Below are positions 10,747 through 23,609 of a stretch of DNA of 64,000 bases, one piece after another. This DNA comes from Phaeoceros laevis (Eukaryota; Anthocerotophyta; Anthocerotopsida; Notothyladales), in the NCBI GenBank assembly GCA_049999765.1, contig JBNGIQ010006077.1, positions 1 to 64,000 of the forward strand, in the 5' to 3' direction. Made by a program: the position numbers and the translations under genes. The notes below the pieces were generated by a model. It made no database searches. It had not been told where the DNA came from and saw only the letters and a list, made by a program, of their open reading frames with translations. How positions within the stretch are numbered: position 1 is the first letter of the stretch; the number at the start of each line of letters is the position of its first letter.

Positions 10747-12734
10747 ATGGCGGCTTGCTTGGACAACGAGAGGGTGGCAGTGATTGGAGCTGGAGGTATG
10801 CTTGTTTTACACTTCCGGAGCAGGCATCTCCTGTTTTCAAGGATTTCTGAAGTCGCTTCGTATGTTTGTATGCAGTGGCTGGCCTGAGTTGTGCATCATC
10901 CTTGGCGGACAGAGGAGCTAGGGTGACGGTATTCGAAACCGGTCGAGGCCCTGGAGGACGCATGTCTCAGCGTCGGTATGTCCTTTTCCCCGCAGTTGAG
11001 CGAAGATTCTGTCATCAGACTTACTTGTTACTGGAGGACAAGCTCATTGTTGGCAGTGGTCTTTGTGTGCTCAGAGAAAGGAGTTCTGATGGCTCGCAGC
11101 TTCTTTTCGACCACGGGGCCCAGTACATATCCGTGAAGGACCCACTTGTACAAGAAATGGTGGATATATGGGAGGCTGCTGGCCTTCTTGCTGACTGGGA
11201 GGGCAAGTTCGGAGTTCTGGATATAGACACTGGGAGATTTACTCCTGATGTGGTGAGTTCCATCTGTTTGCTCCAGTTACACTTGTGGAAAGTTCCATTG
11301 AAACAGTGTGGTTTGGTTGAGCTGTGATGAGTCATGTGGTCATGCAGAATGTACTGCTGGTGTACAAGCCCAATGATAAATGGACTTGTACAGGAAGAAG
11401 GCAAGAAAAGATACGTGGGAGTGCCTGGGATGAATTCCATTTGCAAGGCAATGTCTCTGCAAGCTGGTTAGTGGAAGTCCTGTCTCTTACTCGAATCTGG
11501 AAAACCCTGCATAGTTTGTCGCAAGGTCATGGAAGCAAGCTTTGTTCTGATGCCAATCTACTTTGAGACTCTTGGAATCAGGTGTGCAGGCAACCTACGG
11601 GGTCCAAGTTACGTCTTTGAGCTGGATAGATCAAGGACGAGGGTCCTGGTCACTAACATCGAAAGATGGTAAAGCTCTTGGGACATTTAGTGGATTAGTT
11701 GTTGCAGACAAAAGCCTAGCCTCTGCAAGGTTTACAGCCCAAACAGGACTCCCACCGCCACTTGGTATGACCTCCAGTGTTAGTTTGCGGCGTTTCTTGG
11801 TTCCCATTTTGTGCTCGCTTAAAATTTTTCCGGCTTTTGCTTTACTAATGGATTTAATCTCCCCAGAGACAGCTGGTGTGCCTGCTTTGAGCAAGAAGGT
11901 GGCTGCAGCAACTTCTGCCCCCAGTTTTGCACTAATGTTGGCTTTCAGCGAGCCTCTCACATCGGTAAGCAGCTGATGTTGAATGTGGGAGCTGTTAACG
12001 ATTGCTCTATTTAACAGGCTTGCTCGAGTTGGATTCATTTCTTATTCCAATGTTCCAATATGCAGGTTCCGCTTGATGGATTCCGTGTTCATGGCTCAAG
12101 TGTACTGTCGTGGGCTGCACGGGATAGTAGTAAGCCTGGTCGGCCCAAAGGAAGGCAAGCCCCTACTCTGTAGCTGTTGAATTTCGGTGGTTGATGCCTC
12201 ACCGAGCGAGGACTAATCGGCACATGTACTGACTGATTTTTCCATGTTGTGAGGCTAACCCGTGACAACCTGTGTGGGTTATGCAGGGAGTGCTGGGTCC
12301 TACACTCCACGGCAGAGTATGCTGATGAAATCATTAGCACAGCAGGCTTCTGCAAGCCGTCTGAAGAACTGCTTAATGCAGTTGCCGATGCTCTACTCAA
12401 GGAGTTCGGAAGAGCCGTTGTGGATGTGCCTACCCCTTATTTCCGAAAAGCACATCGCTGGTGGGTATTCCAGTCATGCAGTCCGCATAGTTTTCACTTT
12501 TTTTTATCCCTTTCTCAGTCTCTTCAGCAAACGCTGAATCTTGCTCGTGGAGCTTACAGGGGCAGCGCGTTTCCTTCCAGTGCCCTTGCACCAATGGAGA
12601 AATGCCTTGCTGATGAGGCAAAGCGGCTTTTGGTTTGTGGGGACTTCTGCGTTGGTCCTAGGGTGGAAAGCGCGATCTTGAGTGGCTTGGCAGCTGCTGG
12701 TACCATGGCGAAGGTGTTGTGTACAAGCCGCTAA
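10747..12734 (+). CDS. FAD/NAD(P)-binding oxidoreductase, renalase-like
   Basis: Nine exons: 10747-10795, 10876-10975, 11075-11252, 11394-11466, 11582-11764, 11867-11964, 12066-12154, 12287-12460 and 12560-12734. The joined frame encodes about 372 aa. The Rossmann motif (VIGAGVAGLSCASSLA), the GRGPGGRMSQRR segment, FDHGAQYI, YVGVPGMNSI, FSLMLAF-type, WVLHSTAEYA and LVCGDFCV motifs match the plant renalase-like flavoprotein family (Arabidopsis At3g04650 type), whose substrate is unknown. The intron after 12154 starts with GC (AAG|GCAAGC) and the other introns with GT. The frame stays open upstream to an ATG at 10627, which would add 40 hydrophobic, Ser/Leu-containing residues and could be a plastid transit peptide, so the start is uncertain. 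Downstream, 12735-13595 separates it from the katanin-like gene. Confidence 0.88.
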
Positions 12735-13595
12735 ACTAGGAATCTTGGTGAAATTTTTCTCGTAGAAAACCGTTGATACCACAGCTACCGGACAAATATT
12801 GATTCCGAGGGGCACTACAGTGTGCCAATGCAACTGCCATGTCGTGCCAACGTTGCGTGCTGAGTTTTACTGCATCAAAAAATTGGATGAATTCTTCCAG
12901 CAAGTAAACATTTAAAAATCGCAAAGCCTATGGGCCGCTACAGTCAACGAGTGATTTCGCCGAACAGTGTTTCACCGTTTCACCTTAGATGTGGGGCATT
13001 GTGGGCCCAACCACAACAGCCAGGTCGAATTCAGACAAACATCCCTTTTTGTCGAGCTTCTGTCTAAACTACCGATCCTGGAATGGCCACGTCTGGATCT
13101 CGGTATATTACTCACAAAATTGAGCTGCAAACGAGCTAGTCTACCGCGATCGGTAGCGTCTGTGCAGTTGGTTGTGCATGCACGGTGATTTGCGTCCACT
13201 CGGGTTTGCTACCCCCACTTCAGTAACGGCCCCATATCAGGTTGGGCGAAGCTCTGCTCGTCACTGCTCCCTTGTTATGCTCCTCTGTAAGTGCGATTCC
13301 GGTTTCAGTGTCAGCTTCTTCCCGTGCCGGTTTCCAGCCGCTATGATTTTTCTTCTTCCTCATTGGTTTCATGCGATTTTGAAAAAGTTGAGGGTATTTG
13401 ATGTTGTGTCAGCGTGGCATGTTCATATTCTGGATCAGTGCTTGATCCACCTTGCATCTTTTTTATTTGTGACTATCGGCTCCGAGAGATCCGGCAGGCA
13501 AAATTCGGAATCTGGGGCATCCCTGTCTGGCATGATAGCTGTTGGCATGCGGTGGATTGAATAAAGACTCTCAGTTTATCTTTGTTGCGTTGGTT
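12735..13595. other. Intergenic, tandem (+/+) gene pair
   Basis: This interval holds the 3' flank of the oxidoreductase gene and the promoter and 5' UTR of the katanin-like gene. Open frames at 12967-13564 lack any recognisable motif. I see no RNA gene or repeat. Confidence 0.5.
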
Positions 13596-16040
<2,445 letters not shown>

Positions 16041-16607
16041 GTTGGAACTTCTTTCTGTAGGTGCAAAAGGTTATTGTAATTCGTAAACTCTCCTCGGTAA
16101 GCGGGGTGTATCGATATGTCTTCATCACGACAAGATAGGACGCAACAGCTTGAAGTGCAGTGGTTGCCAATCACAGGTAGTACATTTCGAGGCCGCCGCA
16201 CAACAGTGGCACATGCTGCTGTCACGGGAGAGAGAACCCAAACAGGTGTAGCCGATGTATCCAGCTTCTCGCGGACCCAGCGCAACAGCTTACGGGAGAC
16301 TGAGGTGATCTTATTATAGGCAAACATTATATTGTTAAACAGGCATGGCAAGGACGCACAGACGCACAGACCACTGCGGTCCTTGGCCCATGACTGTAGA
16401 CCACCCTTGCATATAATGTGACACCGACCAAGTGTATGCGTAATGTCAAGCTTAACATCTGAATTTATTGCTCATCCGTTCCCCTTCATAGGCATACCAG
16501 CACAAATAAGACTAGAAGCATTATTTTCAATTCAATGCCCCTTGGAGCAATGGCTTGTTCCTTGCTGCTTGGCAGCCTAATCACGAGACTGCCCACCGCT
16601 CCTCACT
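16041..16607. other. Convergent 3' flanks
   Basis: This 567-bp stretch lies between the katanin-like gene (+) and the copper chaperone (-). It holds both 3' UTRs, and the small open frames show no family resemblance. GACGCACA is repeated in tandem near 16353. Nothing else stands out. Confidence 0.5.
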
Positions 16608-17074
16608 TCAAGCCTTCTCCACTACTTCGGTCTTCTCCGCCGTCGCTGGCCAGAATTCAGTAGGCTTTCCAGTCTTGGACACCTTTTCTAGCACATCGTC
16701 GGCCTTGACATCGCCCTTGACAGTCACCTTCTGCTCTTTGAGGTCTATGTCGAAAGTTTCCACGCCTGCCTCCACAGACAACGTGAGTAAGACAGCTATT
16801 TTGCACCGAGCTAGGTCATATCATGTTCCTAACCAGACAAAACCAAGAGCAGCTGAATTGTGCTAGCAGGCTCTCAACAAGGAGTAAGATATCACCTTCC
16901 AGCTTGGACAGGACTCGCTTGACTGCACCAACACATCCCTGACAGCTCATTCCAACTCTCAAAACCACAGTCTGCGACACAGCAATTAGAGTGTCAAGAA
17001 CGGCAATATCCTTGTGCCTGCGGAAAAGAATAGATTTCTGCAGGAGATCAGTCTCTCAAGACAACCTCAGTCAT
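16608..17074 (-). CDS. ATX1: ATX1-type copper metallochaperone
   Basis: Three exons on the minus strand: 17074-17066, 16971-16896 and 16765-16608, giving 80 aa. The first coding exon is only nine bases (Met-Thr-Glu). The HMA domain carries the copper-binding MxCxxC motif as GMSCQGC, then a short linker and [12 protein letters not shown], and ends in a Lys/Glu-rich tail. The size fits a cytosolic ATX1, which carries Cu(I) to P-type ATPases of the secretory pathway. The first intron begins GTTGTC, a weak donor. An alternative is initiation at another upstream exon, but the three-residue start completes the usual N terminus. The gene is divergent from the methyltransferase gene 550 bp away, so regulatory sites for both probably lie at 17075-17623. 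Confidence 0.87.
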
Positions 17075-17623
17075 CTTGGCCCTCGTTGTCAGCCTGATCC
17101 TTCACGCCTGAGCTTAAGCAATTCAATGGCCTTGAGGGGACGTTCCCGACCTCTACTGCTTGAAAGCGCACCAGCCGGCTGACCGCTGGGGCGGCTGGTC
17201 AGACAAAATTGAATCCTGGTGACCACGCCTGATCCAATGAACCTTCCTGGCTCCTCCGCACTTGAAACACGTCGAACACTAGCTGTGGTCCCAGTTCTCG
17301 TCGCTTTATTTACGTAAGGTTCTGGCCAGCAACACAACTTTATGCCACGTGGAAGCGACCCTTTCGAAGCTCGAAGAATGGGCTGTGGTCAGTGGGTCAG
17401 TGCGGACTGTAGATCGAAGAGCGGATTATGATGCCGCACCTTCTACAGTTGATCAAGACACCAAGGAGTTTCGGCTCTGAGTCTCTCTCCAAGTGCGGGC
17501 TTCTTTCAACGCAGAGAAAGCCTGCGACGAGAGTTTTCTCTCGCAGCATGGAGGTCAGGATGCCAAGGGTAGCTATTTGCTTGCTTTCGTGTGCCGGAGC
17601 AGCATCTAGACTGAGCAGTGGTG
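17075..17623. promoter_or_regulatory. Divergent region between ATX1-like and PIMT genes
   Basis: Both genes are transcribed outward from this 549-bp interval. A plus-strand frame at 17428-17748 contains Arg/Ser-rich sequence that could supply a spliced N-terminal targeting peptide to the methyltransferase. I could not join it with consensus splice sites. No other element is obvious. Confidence 0.45.
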
Positions 17624-18502
17624 ATGCCATGGCAGCAATACTTGTGGAGAGTGGCAGCTCCGGACAATTCCTCTTTGGTTCAGCTGCTGCGGAAATCCCG
17701 AGCGCTACATTCTCCCAGAGTTGCCAATGTAATGGAGAGAGTGGATAGAGGGAACTTCGTTCCCGAGAACGACAAAGAAATGTCCTACATCGACATCCCC
17801 GTTCCTATCGGCTACAGCGCCACGATATCTGCACCGCACATGCATGCAAAGTGTCTCGAATTGCTCGAAGATCATTTACAGCCAGGGGCTCGAGCTTTGG
17901 ATGTTGGATCAGGTCAGACACTGCGGTCTGGTTGGTTGCGTGAGAGTGTGGACGTTTTAGTTCTTTCCCCACATTTTCCGTGTTTCTTCTTCCAGGCACA
18001 GGCTACTTGACTGCTGCTTTTGGACTCATGGTTGGCGACCAAGGAAGGGTTGTTGGAGTTGAGCACATACCTGAACTGGTGGAACAATCCACTAAAAACG
18101 TGGAGAGAACTCCGGAGGCATCAAACCTCCTTTCATCTGGAAGCCTGTCACTCATCGTTGGAGGTTGGTGTTCACTTACCTCCTGACTAAATTGTTGCTA
18201 CTGGTTTGAGATGCTCACTAACTTTCATCACTGGCGACGCAGATGGACGGCAAGGTTGGCCAGACCTAGCTCCATATGATGCCATCCATGTGGGAGCTGC
18301 TGCACCCGAAATACCGCAAGCACTACTCGACCAGCTGAAGCCCGGAGGCCGCATGGTCATCCCCGTAGGTGACACTTATCAAGACCTAAGAGTGGTTGAC
18401 AAGAAGGAGGATGGTAGCATACATCAGTGGACTGCCACCTCTGTTTGCTATGTTCCTCTGACGAGTAGGAACAAGCAGCTCTCACAAAGCAAAGGACTTT
18501 AG
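17624..18502 (+). CDS. PIMT1: Protein-L-isoaspartate O-methyltransferase
   Basis: Three exons, 17624-17912, 17996-18163 and 18243-18502, encode 238 aa. The enzyme uses S-adenosylmethionine to methylate isoaspartyl residues and so repairs aged proteins. Seen in the sequence: the start of the catalytic domain (SRALHSPRVANVMERVDRG), GYSATISAPHMHAKCLELL, the SAM-binding motif ALDVGSGTGYLTA spanning intron 1, GVEHIPELVEQS, YDAIHVGAAAPEIP and DQLKPGGRMVIPVG. Length matches the family. The start ATG at 17624 follows an in-frame GTG and has a Kozak-like context. An alternative N terminus from 17428 by splicing is possible. The region after the stop to about 19.7 kb is non-coding. Confidence 0.94.
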
Positions 18503-19706
18503 GACGATCACCTTTTGTAGATACAGTTTTGTTCGCACCAATGGTTGCCCAATGTACAGTAGTACTTGTAAATATGAGGGGTTGGTAAAACCACCAAACT
18601 GGGGAGGAAACTGGGAGGTGAGGTTATCAGGTCGTTGGGAGATGGAAGGATCACCGTTACAGAGTCACAGACCCTAGTAACTCCAGGGTTCGGTAGGCTC
18701 GGTTTGTAAAACATGAGCATGGGAAGCACAATTGGGTCTGAGCTCTTAAGTCTGTGGCCTATCAGCTCGATCAATGAGTCGTGACCCCCAAATTCCATGA
18801 TTTATTCGGCATCACAAGCGTGCAACTAGGATATGGGCAAGCCTTGCGAAGGCTGCTGTGGGACAGAGGAGCAAGGACCCTGGAGTAGGTCCGAATAAGT
18901 GCAAAACAAAATTGTTCCCAAAAAGATTCGCTGTCAAAAATTTCCCATGCTTGGGCAGTTTGGTCAAGAATTACTCTAGTTCAACCCTGTCATGAGAGGG
19001 GAATAGAAGAAGCAGCACTTTCATCGACTGACACTAGTCAAGCCTTCCTCTTCGAGGTAGCCAGTAGACCCGCAACTGAGGCACAGTGCGTCGACTTGTA
19101 AACGCACTTTTCACAGCAGCTCTGTAATTTCTCAACCGCTTCCAAGCACCTGCACATTCAGCAGACCGGTCATAACCAATTTCCAGAGAGAAGCATACAG
19201 AGAAGCTACAGCCGTTCCCTTAGAAGCACACAAACACACACGCACTTTTCAGTGACGAAATTGTTTTTCACCAGGCAGCTCTGGATGTTGCACGCCTCCT
19301 GCTTGCATGGTTCCTTGGTGGGAGGCATACAGGAAAATTCTCAATCCGCGCTGAAGTAGGCACTTCACGGTACTTTCAATTTTGACAACGCAGGCTCAGA
19401 ATCTCAACGCACAGGCTGCTCACTAGCAGTTATCACGGTACAAGCCAAGAATCAGGAACGTCCCCCAGCCAACAATTTAAAGAAGCATGCGGCGAACACC
19501 TTCCCTGATCCGACAAAATTCTAAGCTGCAGCAGCAAGAAAACACACTTACAATGAAAGAGCAAATTGCCCTGGAAAGCGCAGAAGAAGACCACCAGAAT
19601 TCCACACACCCTAAACCACCAACTGACAAGGAAGACAAAGGGCTTCTGAAAGAGCAGGAAGCACGGGAGCAGGTACCTAGGGCAGGGAATTACCTGTCTA
19701 CAGTGT
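18503..19706. other. Intergenic, convergent 3' flanks
   Basis: About 1.2 kb lies between the methyltransferase stop and the SMAP-like stop. It probably holds long 3' UTRs. Both strands give short frames without motifs. No repeat or RNA gene was noticed. Confidence 0.5.
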
Positions 19707-20147
19707 CTAGGCAAGGTCAGAATCATCAAAATCGTCCGCGAATTGGTTGTAAAAGTCGGTGCCGGTTATCCCCAACGGCGCCTCAGGAAACATCTCCGAA
19801 TCCAGTGACTGATCGAAGTCGATGTCCATCAAGTAGGAGGACAACACGTTAGCCGCCGGCCCGCTCCAGGTATTCCGTGAATTGTTCGTCTCCACTCTCT
19901 CCCGGGGTGCATCTACTACGTGTGGACGGCCGAACCACTCGAAGTTGTCACTACTAGCAGTAACTGGATGAAAGTTGTCCCGGCGGGATACCGCTTTTTT
20001 CTCGTCTGCCCTCGTGTGGCCATGTGGCCGCTGTTCCTGCTGGCTCCGGTGAGTCCGGTCCAAGACGACGCGGTTGGCTTGACTTGCCAAACGTTTGTCG
20101 TCGTGGCTCTCGCGTAAACCTGTGGTCTCCCTCCCTCTCCACTCCAT
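19707..20147 (-). CDS. Small acidic protein (SMAP)-like ORF
   Basis: An open frame of 146 codons. The last ~40 residues, from MDIDFDQSLD to the stop, are strongly acidic and Phe/Asp-rich and end TDFYNQFADDFDDSDLA. This resembles the conserved F/D-rich C terminus of SMAP1/SMAP2, small plant nuclear proteins that act in the response to the auxin analogue 2,4-D. The N-terminal ~100 residues are basic and low in hydrophobic residues and resemble nothing I know. SMAP proteins are only about 60 aa, so the true protein may be shorter. The N-terminal half may be read-through of an intron or UTR, with a different upstream exon used. The family call rests on the short C-terminal motif alone. Confidence 0.5.
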   Translation of the reverse strand: MEWRGRETTGLRESHDDKRLASQANRVVLDRTHRSQQEQRPHGHTRADEKKAVSRRDNFHPVTASSDNFEWFGRPHVVDAPRERVETNNSRNTWSGPAANVLSSYLMDIDFDQSLDSEMFPEAPLGITGTDFYNQFADDFDDSDLA

Positions 20148-20620
20148 TCGTCCCCGTCTGATTTTGCGTTTTACCCCAAACCAGGTTTTGCGTTCTAATA
20201 AACCCCTCCACCAGCTTGTTCACTTTGGTCAGGGTTCACTTCTAGGTTTTTCCGGTTTTACGAGTTTCCAAGCCACAGGGCTTTTAAAAGACGATTCGAC
20301 TGCAGTCACGCTAAAAACAGACCAGCCATGCCATGATGTTCGTGGCGCGTGCCTCCATACTTTTGGCGTTTCGGGCCTTGGGGCCCGCTGACTGTAAGAT
20401 CCGTGTAGCAGGTAGTCTACCAGCATGTGGATGGCGGCAGCTGAGGGGAGGAAGACTGCATGGGAAGCTGTTCAGGAGAGGGATCGGATGCTCGCTGAAC
20501 ATTATGTCTCCAAACTTGGGGAGCTGGGAAATGCAGTGACACGGTGGACTCCAGGCCTTGGTATCCGTAGGGAAGGTTTCGAGGCAGCAAGACCTTCCCT
20601 GTTCTTCTGTAGGCCGAACA
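20148..20620. promoter_or_regulatory. Divergent region between SMAP-like and Sec14-like genes
   Basis: A 473-bp interval between outward-facing starts. It contains short frames (20333-20539, 20425-20706) with no motif. No clear TATA element or repeat was identified. Confidence 0.4.
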
Positions 20621-22096
20621 ATGGCTGCTACGGCGTTCTTGTCCACTATATCCGCCACACTGAGCATCAACGGAAGTGCAGACAGCAGGCTTTTGCGAGT
20701 AGCTAGCACAGCTCATGTCACATCGCCATTTGCCAGGCAGCATTGCCGGCTTTGCAAGGGCTGTCCATCGACAAAGCTTGCTTCCTTTAGTCAGCCATGG
20801 CCTTCACCTGTCAGAGATGGTACTGACAGCTTACCCGGGCAAACTGCTGCAACATCTCTCCTGTCTTTGACCTATGTCTATGGTGCAAATCGGTGACCAC
20901 CAGCTGAAATGCATTCACTGTACCCATTTCTCAGGGCAATTTGGAGTTGGCCGGTTTTCTCAGGGTGTAGACAGCCAAGTCGAAACGGAGGGCGAGCTGG
21001 TGAACCAGTTGCGGATTAGTATTGCCAGCCTAGGAGGAAACTCAGAGGTGAGCTGAGAGCATTTCAGAAAAGGGTGTTCTGTGCTGACTCTTTGTGAGCT
21101 TGCTCAAGTGTGGTTGTGCCCATGCCTCATCAGGACCTGGATGACTACTGTCTGGTACAATTTCTACGGGCCCAGTCCTTGAACGTGGAAAAGGCTGCTG
21201 CAAAAGTTGTAAGCCACCAGCAATGGAAGGCGGCATTCAAACCCGAGGGTCACATCTCACGGTCACAGATTCCTGATGAGCTTGCTATGAACAAGTCCTT
21301 CTTGCAAGGATATACAAAAGGAGGATATCCTCTGTTTGTAACCTTTGGCAGCAAACACTTCGCAACTAGCGACTCCGAGCAGTTTAAACGTATGCTTTGA
21401 GCTGGCGGGTCTTTGACAAGCAGTGTTTTTCCCACTTCAGGTTTCGCCTCTCTCACCTTACTGACAGTCCCAGGTCTTGGATGCTCGCAGGTTTTGTGGT
21501 GTATTCACTGGACTCCGCTGTGGCCCGGTCAGTGGCACTCGACCATGTACCCTTCAACCTTCATCAGTGTGCTCCAGATCCAGCGCGTGACAACCGTTGT
21601 CCATGTGCAGTGCCCCCTCCGGAGAGCAACAGTTCGTGTGTATCGTCGACCTGAAGGGGCTTGGTCTGAAAAACTTGGATGCAAATGGTTTCATTACTGC
21701 CTTCTCTATTCTTCAGGTCACCTAAGACTTCTCTTCATCTGCCCTGCTCCGGTGGCACTCTACTTCACTCCTTCGCTGAATCCACTGCATTATGCAGGAC
21801 CATTATCCAGGGCTATTGCACAAGCTGTTCATGGTGAACGTTCCTTTCATATTCAACGGTGTCTGGAAAGTTGTTGCGCCCTTTCTGGATCAGCAGACAC
21901 GGGAAAGGGTGAGCATTGTATTCTAGGGCTGTATCCTAGCACATCTGCACGTTCACAAACCTTGCACTCATTGCAGTTCCATTTGCAGGTAATTTTTGTA
22001 CCTGATAAAAAGCTGAAGGAGACGCTTCTGTCTGAGATAGACGAAGACCAGCTGCCAGTTGAGTATGGTGGTACTGCAAGTCTTATTCCTCTTTGA
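20621..22096 (+). CDS. Sec14-like CRAL-TRIO lipid-binding protein
   Basis: Seven exons: 20621-20819, 20935-21047, 21134-21389, 21491-21527, 21611-21716, 21798-21908 and 21989-22096. All phases agree, giving about 309 aa. The CRAL-TRIO N lobe begins DLDDYCLVQFLRAQ. The core follows with FVCIVDLKGLGLKNLD, YPGLLHKLFMVNVPFIF, VWKVVAPFLD, and EEIDEDQLP-type VEYGG near the end. Proteins of this fold carry phosphoinositides or other hydrophobic ligands between membranes. The first ~70 residues are rich in Ser/Ala/Thr with few acidic residues and could be a plastid transit peptide, as in chloroplast Sec14-like proteins. The first two exons rest only on splice logic. No GOLD domain follows, so this is not a patellin. 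Confidence 0.82.
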
Positions 22097-22524
22097 AGCA
22101 GGCAACAGCTGGGCTTGCACCTAGGACACATCATTCAGCAAACTTTTCTGCTGGGCACTGAACTGGTATATTCCTGTTCCGCCATTCTTCTGGTTGCCTG
22201 AGTTACAGTGCAAGTCCTGGTGTTTCCTCAACGGTTGACCATTCCCTGCTGTTAACAGTCAGCGTACCTGCAACAGGGTGCATTAGTCTGTACAAGGCAA
22301 ACATCCTGTGTGGCGAAATGCTCTGCCACAGCAACTGACCTCACAGTAAATGCAACCGTTCACCGGTTCCGAACATTGCTGAAATGCCACAACTCCAACT
22401 CATGCAGGTAGGCACCAGCATTGGGGGTGTCCAGCAGAAGGCTGGTAGTGTAGACTTGTGCAATGCAAGCACTGCCCGAAGCATGCTCCTCTGTTGATTG
22501 ATGGAAAGCATTCTTATTGGTACG
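22097..22524. other. Intergenic, convergent 3' flanks
   Basis: Between the Sec14-like stop and the minus-strand coiled-coil frame. I see only short frames and no repeat. Confidence 0.45.
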
Positions 22525-23175
22525 TCATTTGCGAATGTACATGTTATCTGTACCAAACCGTCCCATGCTGCCATCCAGGCAAGCTGCTCTCTGTGCATTT
22601 CCATGAATCGGATATTTCCTAACATTAAGGTCAATGGATCTGCACAGTCTTATCTTGTTCACTGTGACGGGGTACGTGATTAAAGACAGCTTTGGAACCT
22701 TCAAGTTGTCTCTAAACCTCTGATACCGCCTGTCATGCCACCTCTCCCTGTCAGCTTCGTAGTCTCGCCATTTGATCTCCTTGTCCCACACATTGCGATT
22801 GAACTCATCTATTTCTTTCATCCTGTTGAGCTCTCTCTCAGCCATCTTGAGTGTGGCCACCTCCCTGATTCTATGTAGCTCCCCATCAGCACAGTTCCTG
22901 TAAAACTGCTCATTTCTCCAGTGCTCATCGATTTTGTAGCGTTGTTCTTCTTGAAGTTCTCTGTACACTTGACCTTCTCTTGCCTTTCCCCACCAGCCTT
23001 GCACCGATATTTCCTGCCGCAAGGCATCGTTTTGCGCTTTCTCCTTTGCTAGCTGTTTCCCTCTGATTACCTGACGATCAAAGGCTTTACTGCGTTGGAC
23101 AATCGCGCCATCGCAGTTGGAGACGTAATCCATTCCGCCTGCCCCGTCACAAACCCAAATGCTAATGACGGCCAA
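22525..23175 (-). CDS. Unidentified charged coiled-coil protein
   Basis: An open frame of 216 codons with no family I recognise. From about residue 30 to 165 it is very rich in Arg, Glu, Lys, Gln and Trp with long heptad-like helices (RGKQLAKEKAQNDALRQEI, RYKIDEHWRNEQFYRN, RELNRMKEIDEFNRN). This composition is typical of cytoskeletal or axonemal coiled-coil proteins. The N- and C-terminal ends of the frame look unlike coding sequence, so the exon probably spans about 22690-23140. Its acceptor could be at GGGGCAG|GCGGAATG, and other exons remain unfound. Both strands of 23180-23335 have short charged frames that could belong to it or be chance. Function is not assigned. Confidence 0.5.
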   Translation of the reverse strand: MAVISIWVCDGAGGMDYVSNCDGAIVQRSKAFDRQVIRGKQLAKEKAQNDALRQEISVQGWWGKAREGQVYRELQEEQRYKIDEHWRNEQFYRNCADGELHRIREVATLKMAERELNRMKEIDEFNRNVWDKEIKWRDYEADRERWHDRRYQRFRDNLKVPKLSLITYPVTVNKIRLCRSIDLNVRKYPIHGNAQRAACLDGSMGRFGTDNMYIRK

Positions 23176-23609
23176 AAAGGTGATGCATGTCTATCCAGAG
23201 CAACTTGGTCTTCTTACTCCCCAAGGCGCTCCTGCTTATGATAAGCATACACCTTCGACAACAAGTCTTTGAGCAGTACCAACTCCAGATGGAGGACGCC
23301 GTCATACGTGAGGAGCATGCTTTCAAGAAGTGACGTGTGACACCCGCCAAACGCTCAGAGCCGTTTCATTTTCCGAAAGTCCGGAAAGAGAGGGGGTTTT
23401 TGCGAAATAAAACCTGCCACTTGGCTCGTTATCAGCGGGTTCAGGCTGCTCCTCCACCTCTGTTAGCCGGGCCAGATGGAACCGGCTTCAGAAAAGCCAA
23501 AGGAGGTCTTGCCAGCTGAGTTTCACATTTCCTCGACTGAATTGACAAGGCAACACCTTTGTCATAGCCAGCTAAATGATTGTGCGTCACATTTTCTCTA
23601 CGGATTGAC
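23176..23609. other. Short region with ambiguous short frames
   Basis: Between the coiled-coil frame and the PhoPQ-related gene. A plus-strand frame ends at 23335 with a charged tail (QMEDAVIREEHAFKK), and the minus strand is also open. Neither can be assigned. The rest is promoter and 5' UTR of the downstream gene. Confidence 0.4.

Noticed and set aside
18503-18798. Minus-strand frame with FGGHDSLIELIGHRLKS
   Set aside because: Short, without splice-linked neighbours or a known motif. Its position in the 3' flank of the methyltransferase gene makes chance likely.
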